This document shows positions 1 to 7,070 of a stretch of 21,834 bases of DNA, one piece after another; the stretch's first letter is position 1, and every line of letters starts with the position of its first letter. The translations under genes were made by a program, and so were the position numbers. The notes under the pieces were generated by a model. That model was given only the letters and a program-made list of their open reading frames with translations. It had not been told where the DNA came from and made no database searches. The stretch comes from an uncultured Bacteroidales bacterium (GTDB lineage Bacteria > Bacteroidota > Bacteroidia > Bacteroidales > UBA932): positions 1 through 21,834 of the forward strand of contig CALBPX010000023.1 of assembly GCA_937899055.1 (NCBI GenBank). Reading direction: 5' to 3'.

Positions 1-41
1 AGCGCCGCGACATTGACCATCTAATGGACGGATTATAGGGG

Positions 42-174
42 TTTGCGACAGGGAGGTTTCGTTTGTGGGTCGGGATTTGTTTGACAAGGAGGTTTCGTTT
101 GACAATCTTTGATTATTCTGCTGAGCCGGTTTTGTTCGACAGGGAGGTTTCGTTTGACAGGGGGGCTTCGTTTG
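42..174. repeat. Degenerate short repeats spanning the pth 3' end
   Basis: Four copies of a motif close to TTTGACAGGGAGGTTTCG lie at about 42-65, 80-101, 135-156 and 153-174. The last two are in direct tandem with an 18-bp period and encode the six-residue units at the Pth C-terminus. The first two lie beyond the pth stop codon (113-115). No dyad structure typical of a terminator or mobile element is visible. Confidence 0.75.
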
Positions 175-751
175 CGGGCCTGGGATCTGTGTTGCAGATG
201 TTCATTGCCCGGTCTGCTCCCATAAAAGTAAAGTCCTTCACTCCTTGTGCAGCCCTTGTTATAGCCTGATCCAGGAGATCTTTGTCGGAATCTTGGAACT
301 GACCGAGCACATAGTCTATCTGCCCGCCACGTGGGAAGCCGTTTCCGATACCCAGACGGATACGGCAGTAGTCTGAAGATTCCAGAATCTGGTTAATATT
401 AGCAAGTCCGTTATGGCCGCCGTCACTCCCCTTCTTGCGCATACGTACCTTGCCTAGCGGCAGGGCAAGGTCATCGCAGATGACAATCAGGTTCTCAAGC
501 GGAATGTTCTCTGCCTCAAGCCAATACCTGACTGCCTTGCCGCTGAGGTTCATGTAAGTCGAAGGCTTCAGAAGCAATAGCCGACTGCCACGGTAAGATA
601 TTTCCGCAACACTTCCTAGACGGTCTGTCCTGAAGACTGCATCTGAATCCGAGGCCAGACGGTCGGCAACCATAAAACCGACATTGTGACGGGTTCCGAC
701 ATACTCGTGGCCTATGTTCCCGAGACCTGCTATGAGAAATTTTCCTGCCAT
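113..751 (-). CDS. pth: Peptidyl-tRNA hydrolase, with a repeat-encoded C-terminal tail
   Basis: This enzyme cleaves peptidyl-tRNA released by stalled ribosomes and recycles the tRNA in the cytoplasm. The 212-residue protein starts MAGKFLIAGLGNIG and keeps the residues known to matter in this family: Asn12 (GLGN), catalytic His22 (TRHNVGF), Asp93 (ICDDLALPLG) and Asn114 (GGHNG). Family members are usually about 190 residues. The last ~25 residues here are a low-complexity tail built from six-residue units (ANEAPL, SNETSL, SNKTGS) encoded by an 18-bp repeat that continues beyond the stop codon. The gene lies downstream of rplY on the same strand, a common pairing, but a terminator separates the two and pth has its own -7 box at 771-778. 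The identification is firm; the tail is probably not needed for catalysis (inference). Confidence 0.96.
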   Translation of the reverse strand: MAGKFLIAGLGNIGHEYVGTRHNVGFMVADRLASDSDAVFRTDRLGSVAEISYRGSRLLLLKPSTYMNLSGKAVRYWLEAENIPLENLIVICDDLALPLGKVRMRKKGSDGGHNGLANINQILESSDYCRIRLGIGNGFPRGGQIDYVLGQFQDSDKDLLDQAITRAAQGVKDFTFMGADRAMNICNTDPRPANEAPLSNETSLSNKTGSAE

Positions 752-770
752 ACTACTATTAAAAAACTTT

Positions 771-778
771 CAAAGGTA
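771..778 (-). promoter_or_regulatory. Putative pth promoter, Bacteroidetes -7 box
   Basis: Read on the minus strand this is TACCTTTG, an exact TAnnTTTG match 20 nt upstream of the pth ATG. No convincing TTG -33 element was seen at the usual distance. Confidence 0.5.
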
Positions 779-803
779 ATCAATTATGAATTGCCACCTG
801 TGA

Positions 804-969
804 TTTTTATCTGAAAAAGGGTATTCGATATAATTATACTGTTGAAGATATATGCATTATACAACCTGAATTTTTATCCGAAAATGAATATTCGGTGCAA
901 TCATTTCCATTGCCTTGAACGGTCAGGGGCACTTGTGTTTTTGTCTGAAAATGGGCGTTCGATACAATA
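804..969. repeat. Three dispersed degenerate copies of a ~30-bp sequence between rplY and pth
   Basis: Copies at about 804-833, 871-902 and 938-969 share the pattern TTTTT(A/G)TC(T/C)GAAAA, then a purine-rich stretch, then TTCG(A/G)T and AAT. They fill the gap between the rplY terminator and the pth promoter. The middle copy holds a short inverted repeat, CCGAA and TTCGG, around AATGAATA. There is no credible coding sequence in this gap. The role is unknown. Confidence 0.6.
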
Positions 970-1000
970 AAAGGGGGATGAAATGCTCATCCCCCTTATT
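968..1000 (-). terminator. Intrinsic terminator of rplY
   Basis: A perfect 10-bp stem, AAGGGGGATG (971-980) against CATCCCCCTT (988-997), has a 7-nt loop. On the minus strand it is followed by a T-rich stretch (TTTTATT). It lies about 90 nt after the rplY stop and should separate rplY from pth. Confidence 0.85.
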
Positions 1001-1001
1001 T

Positions 1002-1100
1002 CTTAAAAAGCAAGCCCAAAATATTTTGCTGCCTCTTAAAAAGCAATCCCAAATTATTTTGCTGCCTCTTAAAAAGCAATCCCAAATTATTTTGCTGCCT
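1002..1100. repeat. Three 33-bp tandem repeats covering the rplY 3' end
   Basis: Units at 1002-1034, 1035-1067 and 1068-1100 are each exactly 33 bp. The second and third are identical and the first differs at a few positions. The third unit overlaps the last codons and TAA stop of rplY, so each unit is a copy of the gene's end (Ala-Ala-Lys-stop) plus the next ~20 nt. This is a local tandem duplication, not a dispersed element. Confidence 0.95.
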
Positions 1101-1674
1101 CGGCCTCAGCTGCTGCGGCTGCAACGGCTGCACGTGTACGCTTGATTTCGCATACCATCAACTTCTTGGGAGAAGTTACAGTGCAACCCTCTACATTGAG
1201 TTCGCCGGCATAAACAGCCTTACCTACTCCAAGGCTTGTGATGTCAACATCTATCTGGTCAGGAAGCTTGTCCAGAGGACCGCAAACCTTAACCTTTCTC
1301 ACACCTACTCTGAGGCGTCCGCCCTGCTTTACACCTTCTGCGTTACCGAAGATGTTGACCGGAATAGCTATCTGAACAGGCTTGTTCTCAGCGATGGCCA
1401 AAAAGTCAATGTGGATTGCCTCGTCTGTGATAGGGTCATACTGTGCATCGTGAAGAATGCATGGATGAACCTGGCCGTTGAGGTTGATGTGGATGATGTA
1501 AGACTTTGGAGTGTCTGTAATCTTTTTGATGTCTGCAAGCGGAATTGCAATATCAAGATGCTGGGTTCCGTTGCCGTAGATGATGCAGGGAACATTTCCT
1601 GCCCTGCGGATCTTCTTGAGATCCTGCTTTGTTCCGATTACTCTTTCGGAAGCATTCAAAGTGATAATCTGCAT
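1087..1674 (-). CDS. rplY: 50S ribosomal protein L25 (Ctc family)
   Basis: L25 binds 5S rRNA in the large ribosomal subunit; the long form is known as the general stress protein Ctc. The 195-residue product has the N-terminal L25 beta-barrel (roughly residues 5-90, with RRAGNVPCIIYG near residues 24-35) and the C-terminal TL5-type domain (about 95-180, including GGRLRVGVRKVKVCGPLDKLP). It ends in an alanine/glutamate tail usual for Bacteroidetes L25. The start ATG at 1674 gives the expected N-terminus. It lies upstream of pth, an ordinary arrangement, and diverges from the rubrerythrin gene. The stop codon sits inside a 33-bp tandem repeat. The assignment is secure. Confidence 0.96.
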   Translation of the reverse strand: MQIITLNASERVIGTKQDLKKIRRAGNVPCIIYGNGTQHLDIAIPLADIKKITDTPKSYIIHINLNGQVHPCILHDAQYDPITDEAIHIDFLAIAENKPVQIAIPVNIFGNAEGVKQGGRLRVGVRKVKVCGPLDKLPDQIDVDITSLGVGKAVYAGELNVEGCTVTSPKKLMVCEIKRTRAAVAAAAAEAEAAK

Positions 1675-1701
1675 AATATTAAGTTTTTAAGTGTTACTCA
1701 G

Positions 1702-1749
1702 TCCGGCCTTGCGCCGAACCCCATTGCACCGAGCCCGAACCCGTCGGGC
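1702..1749 (-). promoter_or_regulatory. Possible structured rplY leader (two hairpins)
   Basis: Between the putative rplY -7 box and its ATG, two stems can be drawn: GCCCGA/TCGGGC (1733-1738 with 1744-1749) and CGGC/GCCG (1704-1707 with 1713-1716), extendable by a wobble pair. An outer pair TTGCACC/GGTGCAA (1724-1730 with 1758-1764) reaches into the promoter. Ribosomal protein mRNAs often have autoregulatory leaders, but I cannot match this to a known class. Confidence 0.3.
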
Positions 1750-1761
1750 GAAATGCGGGTG

Positions 1762-1769
1762 CAAATATA
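1762..1769 (-). promoter_or_regulatory. Putative rplY promoter, -7 box
   Basis: The minus strand reads TATATTTG, an exact TAnnTTTG match, giving a leader of about 80 nt. It lies only 20 bp from the divergent rubrerythrin -7 box, so the two promoters overlap. Confidence 0.55.
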
Positions 1770-1789
1770 GTTAAATTCAAAAAGATTGC

Positions 1790-1797
1790 TATCTTTG
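1790..1797 (+). promoter_or_regulatory. Putative rubrerythrin promoter, -7 box
   Basis: TATCTTTG matches TAnnTTTG and lies 36 nt upstream of the rubrerythrin ATG, divergent from the rplY promoter. No clear -33 element or oxidative-stress operator is recognised. Confidence 0.5.
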
Positions 1798-1833
1798 AAC
1801 ACCACAATTTTGACAATTTAACGCAATACAATT

Positions 1834-2388
1834 ATGATTAAGAAATTCAGATGTACAGTTTGTGGATATATCCACGAGGGCACTGAGGCTCCCGAGAGAT
1901 GCCCGCAGTGCAAACAGCCGAGAGAAAAATTCGTAGAGGTTGTAGAAGATGAAACCAAGAAAGCCTGGGCAGACGAGCACGTAATAGGAGTTGCCAAGGG
2001 CTGCGATCCGGAAATCATGGAAGGTCTGAAAGCCAACTTTGTAGGTGAATGTTCGGAAGTTGGAATGTATTTGGCTATGAGCCGTCAGGCAGACCGCGAG
2101 GGTTATCCTGAGGTTGCAGATGCATTCAGAAGATATGCTTTTGAGGAAGCAGACCATGCCGCAAGGTTCTGTGAACTCATCGGCGAAATGGTATGGGACA
2201 CCAAGACCAATCTCGAAAAGAGAATCGAGGCAGAAAGAGGAGCTTGCGCCGGCAAGAAAGAAATTGCTACCAAGGCCAAGAAACTCAACTACGATGCCAT
2301 CCACGACACAGTTCACGAGATGTGCAAAGACGAGGCTCGCCACGGACAGGGCTTTGAAGGCCTCTACAACCGCTTCTTTAAGAAGTAA
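1834..2388 (+). CDS. Reverse rubrerythrin (rubredoxin domain first), peroxide-reducing
   Basis: Rubrerythrins are cytoplasmic non-haem iron proteins of anaerobes that reduce hydrogen peroxide to water, with electrons passing through a rubredoxin-type iron. Here the rubredoxin-like domain comes first: Cys7, Cys10, Cys23 and Cys26 form two CxxC knuckles within residues 5-30. The four-helix di-iron domain follows (about residues 50-180), with the helix signatures GECSEVGMYL, FEEADHAARF and CKDEARHGQGF that carry the Glu and His ligands. This order defines the reverse rubrerythrin subclass. The 184-residue length fits. It is monocistronic and its last codons (Phe-Lys-Lys-stop) form the first unit of a 23-bp repeat array shared with the convergent protease gene. 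The choice between peroxidase subtypes is not resolved. Confidence 0.92.
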   Translation: MIKKFRCTVCGYIHEGTEAPERCPQCKQPREKFVEVVEDETKKAWADEHVIGVAKGCDPEIMEGLKANFVGECSEVGMYLAMSRQADREGYPEVADAFRRYAFEEADHAARFCELIGEMVWDTKTNLEKRIEAERGACAGKKEIATKAKKLNYDAIHDTVHEMCKDEARHGQGFEGLYNRFFKK

Positions 2389-2533
2389 CAGTAGCAATCT
2401 TTAAGAAGTAGCAACTACAAGTAACAGCTAGCTACAAGTAATAACTGCAATCTTTAAGAAGTAGCGGCTACAAGTAACGGTAGCAATCTTCAAGAAGTAA
2501 CGGTAACGATTATTCAGAAGTAACGGTAACAAT
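2376..2533. repeat. 23-bp repeat array joining the 3' ends of two convergent genes
   Basis: Five degenerate units share the pattern CTTTAAGAAGTAACgGTAgCAAT: 2376-2398 (23 bp), 2399-2451 (53 bp, with insertions), 2452-2487 (36 bp), 2488-2510 (23 bp) and 2511-2533 (23 bp). Unit 1 encodes the last residues and TAA of rubrerythrin. Unit 5, read on the other strand, encodes IVTVTSE and the stop of the C11 protease. The longer units carry extra CTACAAGTAAC-type insertions. No intrinsic terminator is visible between the genes. Confidence 0.9.
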
Positions 2534-3778
2534 CATTCCGGCATCCTCGTTCCAGGCATATTTCTGATAGTAGGTTGCCAGACCTGTTTCCACAGGATTG
2601 TTTATGTAACAACTCAGGCCGGAGAATTTGGTCGGATCAATAACGAGGCCAATCATCTGGCCTGTGGTGTATTTTGCCACCACCGCTTTCTGCAGGGCAG
2701 CGGTAAAGGCTGCGGTTTCTGAGGCCGAGCACAGATTGTCAAGAAAATCGTTCAGGTCGTAGAACCAATGGTCGTTGAACCTGAAATACCTCTGTACCGA
2801 TGTTACGTCCATTGACTGAATCTGGCTCCGGTATGTGTCAAACAGTTTTGCAGCCTCCTCGGCAACGGCCGTAAGTTCAGAACATTTGACGGTTGCTATG
2901 GTTACCGAGTGATAATCGCCGCTGAGTGCGTTGTAATAGTCATAGACAGCCTTGGAAACTCCGGCATAGTCTGCATTGAACATTTTTTCAATGACGGTGT
3001 CGTACGGAAAACTGTCAGTAAGAATCTCCGCCGGAGAAGCAATGAAATAGTTGCAGCAGTCTTTGAGCTGGTAGGCTATTTCTATTCCGCCCATAAGGCA
3101 GGCATCTATGGCAATGAAATCAAAGAAATTGTCTCCGATAGCTTCCTGAATGTCAAACACACTCATTTCCGTTCCGTTTTCGCTGCCGAAAGATTTTACC
3201 ATGTGGGCGTAAGGGTCAACCCCGCCTGCAGGCTCCGGGAACAGAGGCTGACGGCCCGAGGGTGCAAACGAAGCCATACGCTTTTCGTCATCCGTAGAAG
3301 AAGAAGGATTGAGAGTATAGTAATTTGCCGGAAGCCAGCCGGTTCCGTGAGACCAAAGAACCAGGCCGTACTCCTTTGCCGGACACATGGTGGCAGTGAT
3401 GTTTATCACTGACTTCATAGCGTTTTTGGTGCAGGAATTCTGGTACGGAAAACGGTAGATGGTATCTATATGTCTTGCGCCGCCGGCATCTTTGTAAATG
3501 TTAACAAGCAATGGCAGGGTGTCTTTCATTGCCCGCGTAGAAAGGTCAAAGTTGTTGCAATACAACACGATATTGCCGTTGGAGGGAATGTAGCCGTCAA
3601 GGATTTTGCTTATGTTGGATGCAGCATCAACGGACAGGTTGTTATTAGATGCAAAATAAAGAAGGATGGTCTTGTCCTTTTCTTCAAACACAACCTCCTT
3701 GGGTTCAACCTTTGAACATGCTGCGGCCAGAGGCAGAAGAACTGCTGCAAAAACCGCTATGTGAACTTTCAGTTTCAT
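2510..3778 (-). CDS. Clostripain-family (C11) cysteine protease, lipoprotein
   Basis: This is a surface or periplasmic cysteine peptidase of MEROPS family C11 (clan CD), which usually cleaves after arginine or lysine. The 422-residue protein opens with a lipoprotein signal (MKLKVHIAVFAAVLLPLAAAC, lipidated Cys21). Catalytic His144 is in LWSHGTGW and catalytic Cys227 in AIDACLMGG, matching the family His/Cys dyad. I chose the ATG at 3778 over an in-frame TTG at 3796 because AAAGGAGAAG, a strong ribosome binding site, lies just before the ATG. A -7 box at 3810-3817 fits a short leader. The C-terminus is encoded by a repeat unit. Whether it self-processes is unknown. Confidence 0.9.
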   Translation of the reverse strand: MKLKVHIAVFAAVLLPLAAACSKVEPKEVVFEEKDKTILLYFASNNNLSVDAASNISKILDGYIPSNGNIVLYCNNFDLSTRAMKDTLPLLVNIYKDAGGARHIDTIYRFPYQNSCTKNAMKSVINITATMCPAKEYGLVLWSHGTGWLPANYYTLNPSSSTDDEKRMASFAPSGRQPLFPEPAGGVDPYAHMVKSFGSENGTEMSVFDIQEAIGDNFFDFIAIDACLMGGIEIAYQLKDCCNYFIASPAEILTDSFPYDTVIEKMFNADYAGVSKAVYDYYNALSGDYHSVTIATVKCSELTAVAEEAAKLFDTYRSQIQSMDVTSVQRYFRFNDHWFYDLNDFLDNLCSASETAAFTAALQKAVVAKYTTGQMIGLVIDPTKFSGLSCYINNPVETGLATYYQKYAWNEDAGMIVTVTSE

Positions 3779-3809
3779 GGAATCTTCTCCTTTCAAAACA
3801 ATACCATGG

Positions 3810-3817
3810 CAAATTTA
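3810..3817 (-). promoter_or_regulatory. Putative C11 protease promoter, -7 box
   Basis: The minus strand reads TAAATTTG (TAnnTTTG), about 30 nt upstream of the chosen ATG with a purine-rich ribosome binding site between them. It diverges from the promoter at 3859-3866. Confidence 0.5.
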
Positions 3818-3858
3818 ATCTTTTTCAGCGACATCAGAAATCCGAACTCAAAATTCCG

Positions 3859-3866
3859 TATATTTG
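3859..3866 (+). promoter_or_regulatory. Putative promoter with very short leader, -7 box
   Basis: TATATTTG matches TAnnTTTG and ends only 9 nt before the ATG at 3876, implying a leader of about five nucleotides with no room for a ribosome binding site. Confidence 0.5.
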
Positions 3867-3875
3867 TTCAACGCT

Positions 3876-4472
3876 ATGGAACAGAAAAAATTCTCAAAAC
3901 CTCTGGACGAGAGCATAGGCTCCTCTATCCGCCACTATGTGAACATGCAGATAGACCGCGCCGCCATGAAGGGCGCCGAAAAAATGTCATGGGTAAGCAA
4001 CAAGGTCATCGTGACTGCCATATTCATAATTGCCGGAAGCATCATCCTGCTCTTCCTTGGCATAGCCCTGGCCCTGCTGCTGGGGCAGGCAATGGGGAAC
4101 TATGCCCTGGGCTTTCTGTGTATTGCGGCAGCGGTGCTGATTCTCACCCTGATAGTGTTCTTGTTGCGCAATAAACTGTTTGCCAACAAGATGTCCAAGA
4201 TGTACACCAAGATGCTGCTCGGCGATGACAAAGTCTCCGACCTGAACCAGCTCCATCTCAGGCAGCAACTGATGGACCAGCAGATAGAAGACAGAGAAGA
4301 AGCCTTTGCCCAGGAATACCGAATGTTCAAGCAGATGATAAATCCTCTGACCTACATCAACCAGTTTGTAAGCAAGGTCAGGGAAGCCTTCCGCAAAGAA
4401 CCGAATGTTACCGAAAGTTCCGACGACATGGAAAAAAGCAACACATCCGACTACCAGTCCAAACAGTTCTGA
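3876..4472 (+). CDS. Phage-holin-superfamily-III-like (PF07332 type) inner membrane protein
   Basis: This resembles the YqjE/PF07332 family of small bacterial membrane proteins, named for phage holins but mostly chromosomal and without a proven role. The 198-residue protein has an amphipathic N-terminus, two hydrophobic helices at about residues 46-72 and 76-98, and then a long hydrophilic, helical, charged C-terminal half (about 100-198) with the NPLTYINQF motif. I chose the ATG at 3876; an upstream in-frame TTG at 3864 falls inside the -7 box and is unlikely. Only six nucleotides separate its stop from the DPP III gene, so the two are probably co-transcribed. There are no phage genes nearby. 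A lysis function should not be inferred from the family name. Confidence 0.72.
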   Translation: MEQKKFSKPLDESIGSSIRHYVNMQIDRAAMKGAEKMSWVSNKVIVTAIFIIAGSIILLFLGIALALLLGQAMGNYALGFLCIAAAVLILTLIVFLLRNKLFANKMSKMYTKMLLGDDKVSDLNQLHLRQQLMDQQIEDREEAFAQEYRMFKQMINPLTYINQFVSKVREAFRKEPNVTESSDDMEKSNTSDYQSKQF

Positions 4473-4478
4473 ACGAAT

Positions 4479-6515
4479 ATGAAAAGAATTACAGTTATGA
4501 CCGCAATCATTGCAGCAGCCCTTCTGGCAGGGTGCTCAAACCAGGAGAAGGAAGGCTCAGACAAGCCCTTCACCTATATCGTTGACGAATTTGCAGACCT
4601 TCAGATTCTGCGATACCAGATTCCCGACTGGGATTCGCTGAGCTTTGAGAACAAGGCCTTCCTCTACTATACTTCAGAAGCCGCCAAATGCGGAAGAGAC
4701 ATCATCTTTGACCAGATGGGAAAATACAACCTGAAAATCCGCAAGGTCCTGGAAAAGATTATAGAAAAACATGGCACGGTTGATAACTACAAGCATAATG
4801 CACCAACATTGAACCCCGCAGAGTATGAAGACTTTATAGTCTATGCCAAGAGGGTGTTCTTCTCAAACGGAATCTATCACCACTATGGAGAAGAGAAGTT
4901 TTTGCCCGCCTGCTCCCAAGAATTCTTCAAAAGCCTGATGGAGGCAAGCGGCCAGGGTGAACTGTGCAGCGAACTTCTGCCCGTTATCTACGACCCGGAC
5001 TTTCTTCCTTTCCGCCGCTGCAACGATTCCAAGACAGATATGGTAGCCAACTCCGGAGTCAACTTCTACGAAGGAAACCTGACACAGAAAGAAGTCAACG
5101 ACTTTTACGATAAGATGGAAGACCCCAACGATCCGCATCCTATATCCTACGGCCTGAATTCCAAGCTGGTGAAAGCAGAAGACGGAAGCATAACCGAACA
5201 GGTATGGAAGGTAGGAGGGCTCTACGGAAAGTCCATAGAAAAGATCATAGAGAACCTCAGCAAGGCAAAGGAATATGCAGAAACCGAAGGCCAGAAAAAG
5301 ACCGTTGAACTGCTTGTGAAGTACTACACTACCGGAGATCTCCGCGATTGGGATGCCTACAACATCCAGTGGGTTGATGACGGAGCAAAGGTTGTGGACT
5401 TTACAAATGGCTTCATTGAAGACTACGACGACCCTCTGGGCCGGAAGGCTACCTGGGAAGGCATTGCCAACTTCAAGGACCTGGCAGCCAGCAAGAGAAC
5501 GGAGGCTATAAGCTCTCAGGCCCAGTGGTTTGAGGACAACTCGCCGGTAGATAAGCGTTTCAAGAAAGAGAACGTCAAGGGAGTAAGCGCCAAGGTGATA
5601 AACGTTACGGCATTGGGCGGAGCCTGCTACCCTTCCACCCCTATAGGCATCAACCTCCCAAATGCCAACTGGATACGCAAGGAATACGGCTCCAAGAGCG
5701 TGACCATAAACAACATAACAGAAGCCTACGACAAGGCCGCCAACGAATCGCCTAAGAGCATCCTTACCGAATTTGCCTGGGACCAGGATGAAATAGATAT
5801 GGTCAAGACCTACGGAGTGATGACCGACAACCTGCATACAGACCTTCACGAATGCCTGGGCCATGCATCGGGGCAGCTGCTGCCAGGAGTTAAGGAAAAC
5901 GCACTCAAGGAGTTCAACTCGGCATTGGAAGAAGCCAGAGCCGACCTTTTTGCCCTGTATTACCTGGCTGACCCCAAGCTGGTTGAAATGGGCCTTCTGC
6001 CAAACCAGGATGCCTACAAGGCTGAGTATATGACCTACATCCGCAACGGCATCTTTACACAGTTCACCCGCATAGAACTTGGCAAGAAGAACACCGAAGC
6101 CCACATGCAGAACCGCAAGCTTGTAGCTGAATGGGCCTACGAGCACGGAGCGGCAGATAATGTAATTGAAAAGAAAACCAAAGACGGCAAGACCTATTTC
6201 GTCATCAACGATTTTGAAAAGCTGCGCGGCCTGTTCGGAGAACTGCTTGCAGAAATACAGCGAATCAAGTCAGAAGGCGATTATAAGGCCGGCAAGGCTC
6301 TGATAGAGACCTACGCCGTGGACATAGACCCCGTCCTGCACAAGGAAGTTCTGGAACGTTATGCCGCACTGAATCTCAAACCCTACAAGGGATTTATCAA
6401 CCCTGATATAGTTCCTGTTGAAAAGAACGGCAAGGTTGTGGATTACAAGATAGTTTATAATTCAGACTATCTGGGTCAGATGCTGGAATACGGCAAGAAG
6501 TATTCGTTTGAATAG
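4479..6515 (+). CDS. Dipeptidyl-peptidase III (M49 zinc metallopeptidase), lipoprotein
   Basis: DPP III removes dipeptides from the N-terminus of short peptides, a late step in using peptides as nutrients. The 678-residue protein starts with a lipoprotein signal peptide (LLAGC, Cys19), so it is probably anchored in the envelope. The family zinc motif HEXXGH is present as HECLGH at residues 457-462, and the second zinc site EEARAD lies at 484-489, the expected spacing. Length agrees with bacterial M49 members of about 650-680 residues. It follows the small membrane protein gene by six nucleotides and converges with a lipoprotein gene 20 bp away. Substrate range cannot be told from the sequence. 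Confidence 0.95.
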   Translation: MKRITVMTAIIAAALLAGCSNQEKEGSDKPFTYIVDEFADLQILRYQIPDWDSLSFENKAFLYYTSEAAKCGRDIIFDQMGKYNLKIRKVLEKIIEKHGTVDNYKHNAPTLNPAEYEDFIVYAKRVFFSNGIYHHYGEEKFLPACSQEFFKSLMEASGQGELCSELLPVIYDPDFLPFRRCNDSKTDMVANSGVNFYEGNLTQKEVNDFYDKMEDPNDPHPISYGLNSKLVKAEDGSITEQVWKVGGLYGKSIEKIIENLSKAKEYAETEGQKKTVELLVKYYTTGDLRDWDAYNIQWVDDGAKVVDFTNGFIEDYDDPLGRKATWEGIANFKDLAASKRTEAISSQAQWFEDNSPVDKRFKKENVKGVSAKVINVTALGGACYPSTPIGINLPNANWIRKEYGSKSVTINNITEAYDKAANESPKSILTEFAWDQDEIDMVKTYGVMTDNLHTDLHECLGHASGQLLPGVKENALKEFNSALEEARADLFALYYLADPKLVEMGLLPNQDAYKAEYMTYIRNGIFTQFTRIELGKKNTEAHMQNRKLVAEWAYEHGAADNVIEKKTKDGKTYFVINDFEKLRGLFGELLAEIQRIKSEGDYKAGKALIETYAVDIDPVLHKEVLERYAALNLKPYKGFINPDIVPVEKNGKVVDYKIVYNSDYLGQMLEYGKKYSFE

Positions 6516-6535
6516 GAAGGCCGGCAGATAAGCAA

Positions 6536-7015
6536 CTATTCCTCATCCTGAGGATAGATCATGAACATCAGAACCTTGGAATTGCCTGCGGCATCTTTGG
6601 CCGTGAGAGATGTCATGCCATCGCTGCGGGGCTTGATTTGAAGATAATAGCCCGCATTGGTGGTTGCGGAGGTTGTAGTATAATCGTAACCGGCTTTTGT
6701 AGCAGGCTTTGCAACTCCGGATTTCTGAACTGCAGACAGGGCAAGTTCGCCCGAACCGGTGGATGACCACTTCACCTGACCGTTGAAGAAATCTTTTGTG
6801 GAACCATTGCCTACATAAATCTGCAGGGTTGCTCCAACCTCCGTATAAACGGTTTCAGGAACAGAAGAACCGTTCAGATAGTAGAATTTTGCATTTATGG
6901 TCTGGAACGTTTCTGTCTGATCCTTTTCATCATCGGAAGAGCTCTTTGAGCATGAATACATTACAAGAACTGATGCTGCCAAAAGCATCGTAGAAATAAA
7001 ACGGAACTTGCTCAT
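6536..7015 (-). CDS. Small lipoprotein of unknown function
   Basis: I do not recognise the family. The 159-residue product has a clear lipoprotein signal (MSKFRFISTMLLAASVLVMYSC, Cys22) followed by a Ser/Asp-rich linker and about 120 residues of apparently beta-rich sequence with alternating hydrophobic residues (for example VGATLQIYVGNGS and GQVKWSSTGSGELALSAV), suggestive of an Ig-like fold. The ATG at 7015 is preferred over more upstream codons because it begins the signal peptide directly. It lies 55 nt after the stop of the symporter gene and could be co-transcribed or use a weak promoter in that gap. Its function and binding partner are unknown. Confidence 0.75.
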   Translation of the reverse strand: MSKFRFISTMLLAASVLVMYSCSKSSSDDEKDQTETFQTINAKFYYLNGSSVPETVYTEVGATLQIYVGNGSTKDFFNGQVKWSSTGSGELALSAVQKSGVAKPATKAGYDYTTTSATTNAGYYLQIKPRSDGMTSLTAKDAAGNSKVLMFMIYPQDEE

Positions 7016-7070
7016 ATCAATAATCTTTGTTTCAAATTCTATACGCCCGCAAGATACAAAAATCATGCAA

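Noticed and set aside
804..1100. CRISPR-like array
   Set aside because: The 33-bp units are contiguous without spacers, and the other copies are degenerate with unequal spacing; no cas genes are present.
915..1145. Plus-strand 76-codon frame with an 11-residue repeat
   Set aside because: It is the opposite-strand reading of the 33-bp repeats, the terminator and the end of rplY; it has no independent coding signal.
1789..2397. Long minus-strand frame opposite rubrerythrin
   Set aside because: It is a shadow of the well supported rubrerythrin gene; its hydrophobic look comes from the complement of charged codons.
3876..4472. Phage lysis holin or prophage remnant
   Set aside because: Only the family name suggests phage; there are no phage genes nearby and the partner is a metabolic peptidase.
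4863..6146. 427-codon minus-strand frame opposite DPP III
   Set aside because: The DPP III gene on the other strand has intact zinc motifs and a signal peptide; the antisense frame has no recognisable domain.
6540..6554. Terminator hairpin TCCTCA-TCC-TGAGGA between DPP III and the small lipoprotein
   Set aside because: The stem is only 6 bp, lies inside the lipoprotein coding sequence and has no T run.
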